DNA of 8,177 bases, taken from NCBI GenBank assembly GCA_001751005.1, contig MAXL01000004.1, positions 1 to 8,177 of the forward strand. The letters run 5' to 3'. The DNA is from Desulfobacterales bacterium S5133MH16 (GTDB lineage: Bacteria > Desulfobacterota > Desulfobacteria > Desulfobacterales > UBA11574). Below, piece by piece: positions 7,176 through 8,177 of this stretch (positions are counted from its first letter, which is position 1; every line of letters starts with the position of its first letter). Both the position numbers and the translations under genes were made by a program. The notes under the pieces are model-generated. The model was not told the origin of the DNA. It was given only the letters and a program-made list of their open reading frames with translations, and searched no databases.

Positions 7176-7492
7176 GAAAATCTCTAAATCGCTTTCTGAT
7201 ATAGAATTCAAAAGGGCGCAGATACTCTTATCTCCCGTGATATCCATAAAATTGATTGTAATATTAAGATATTGACGTGGTTTTTATGTCAATTATGTGC
7301 ATAACTTATGCATTTTTGGTCACCATATCATCTTGATAATATTGATATATTTAGTTGGGAGATGAGAGTAACTGCACCCAATTCAAAAAAGCAGCATAAT
7401 TTATCATTTAGGGTAATATCTTAAGACAACCTATCAATTTCAATTAAATCGATAAATTATTTTACAATAACTCCACTTTAGTTATTCTTGTA
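7176..7492. other. AT-rich spacer downstream of the PPTase gene, no gene seen
   Basis: Strongly AT-rich DNA between the PPTase stop and the transposase remnant. The longest open stretch (plus strand, from about 7168, some 35 codons) has no credible start and matches nothing I recognise. An odd-centred palindrome, TGCATAACTTATGCA, lies at 7298-7312. A weak hairpin, AATAACT (7466-7472) with AGTTATT (7480-7486), lies just after the PPTase stop, but no T-run follows it on the minus strand, so it is not a convincing terminator. The composition suits accumulated non-coding or horizontally acquired DNA. Confidence 0.6.
7298..7312. repeat. 15-bp perfect palindrome in AT-rich spacer
   Basis: TGCATAA-C-TTATGCA: two 7-bp arms around a single central base, followed on the plus strand by five T residues. 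With no real loop it is more like a dimeric regulator site than a hairpin. No gene start lies close enough to assign a role, and in AT-rich DNA it could be chance. Confidence 0.35.
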
Positions 7493-8146
7493 CTAATCAA
7501 TTCTGACTTCAGAAACAGATATCACCGGATCACTTATCGTGGTAGCTAAATTGCAGCAATAATGATGATCGATATTCACTTTCGTTATGAACCATGTTTT
7601 ATCATAAAGTATGACTTCATGTCCGTTCATAATAATATCTTCTATCGGTAATGAAAATCCCCTACCATCGGCTTTTAACGCCGACTCAATCATCGTCCAG
7701 TAATCGTAAAAAAGTTGTTCTTTCTCATCAGACCAGATGATCTCTTTCCATTTTTTAGGAGGAATAATTTTTTGATAATGCGATAATACAATAGGTCTGA
7801 CTTTTTCGATATCTATTCCGACTCTTCCTTTTTCTGAAACTGAGCATACAACATACTCTCCTGAATGGGATAAATTAAAATAAACATTGTCATCGATAAA
7901 GGGTTTTCCATATTCTGTGATACTCAAATTTTCAAGGCAGTGTTTGTTATAACCGTGCGCTGTCAAGGCTCTTTGGATAATTACTCTACCGTAAAGGCTT
8001 GCCAATCTGTCCTGCCATTTGCGGTATCGCATTATCTTTTCTTGAACATATTTTGGTAGTTCACTCAAGAAATTATTCCAACGCTTTTTGGGCAGATTTT
8101 CATAAAACCTAGTGTACAATATTTCTACCATTTTTTCACCGCCCAT
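7493..8146 (-). CDS. Sfp-type 4'-phosphopantetheinyl transferase
   Basis: Transfers phosphopantetheine from coenzyme A to the active serine of carrier proteins, here probably Ser355 of the MT-ACP and Ser973 of the megasynthase. Length is 217 residues, close to Sfp (about 224). Visible motifs: FNLSHSGEYVVCSVS (90-104); GIDIE (110-114), whose Asp112 and Glu114 are metal ligands; and YWTMIESALKADGRGF (149-164), with Glu154 and the CoA-contacting Lys158. The normal WxxKE reads WTMIE, with Ile153 in place of the usual Lys; the other key residues are intact. The start is uncertain: ATG at 8146 has GGAG 7 bases upstream, while Met6 (8131) has GGTGA 4 bases upstream and sits where the sequence turns AT-rich. 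The gene points toward the biosynthetic operon but is separated from it by 1.16 kb, so it is probably transcribed separately. Confidence 0.93.
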   Translation of the reverse strand: MGGEKMVEILYTRFYENLPKKRWNNFLSELPKYVQEKIMRYRKWQDRLASLYGRVIIQRALTAHGYNKHCLENLSITEYGKPFIDDNVYFNLSHSGEYVVCSVSEKGRVGIDIEKVRPIVLSHYQKIIPPKKWKEIIWSDEKEQLFYDYWTMIESALKADGRGFSLPIEDIIMNGHEVILYDKTWFITKVNIDHHYCCNLATTISDPVISVSEVRID

Positions 8147-8177
8147 GCCTGCACTCCGCTCCGCTGGGCTTCACTCA

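Noticed and set aside
7466..7486. AATAACT/AGTTATT hairpin as a terminator for the PPTase gene
   Set aside because: The stem is only 7 AT-rich pairs and no U-tract follows it on the minus strand.

Overview
The window is part of a bacterial natural-product gene cluster encoding a polyketide synthase / nonribosomal peptide synthetase (PKS-NRPS) hybrid. All intact genes lie on the minus strand, so the pathway reads right to left. AT-leaning coding DNA, Sfp-type carrier activation, a malonyl-type cis-AT module and dead insertion sequences (IS1380-like, possibly IS21-like) fit a Gram-negative bacterium of moderate GC content such as a deltaproteobacterium. The sequence does not fix the taxon.

Layout, right to left. 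(1) 8146-7493: a Sfp-type 4'-phosphopantetheinyl transferase, which would activate the cluster's carrier proteins. (2) 7492-6331: about 1.16 kb with no intact gene. It holds an AT-rich spacer, a decayed IS1380-family transposase on the plus strand split by an 87-bp MITE-like palindromic insertion, and a pair of degenerate direct repeats. (3) 6330-5050: a 426-residue protein joining a class I SAM methyltransferase to a carrier protein. (4) 5045-1: a megasynthase of at least 1,681 residues that starts 4 bases after the methyltransferase stop codon and runs off the left edge. Its order is KS-AT-ACP-C-A, with the A domain cut just after core motif A3.

How the genes may work together (inference). 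The transferase loads phosphopantetheine on the MT-linked carrier (Ser355), the PKS ACP (Ser973) and any later carriers. An acyl starter on the first carrier, possibly methylated there, passes to KS Cys183 and is extended once with malonyl-CoA, as the AT motif HAFH predicts. No ketoreductase, dehydratase or enoylreductase is present, so the beta-ketoacyl chain would go straight to the C domain and be joined to an amino acid chosen by the truncated A domain. A beta-ketoacyl-aminoacyl product of this kind is a classical precursor of tetramic acids, but the release step and the A-domain specificity lie outside the window. Nothing visible explains how the starter reaches the first carrier.
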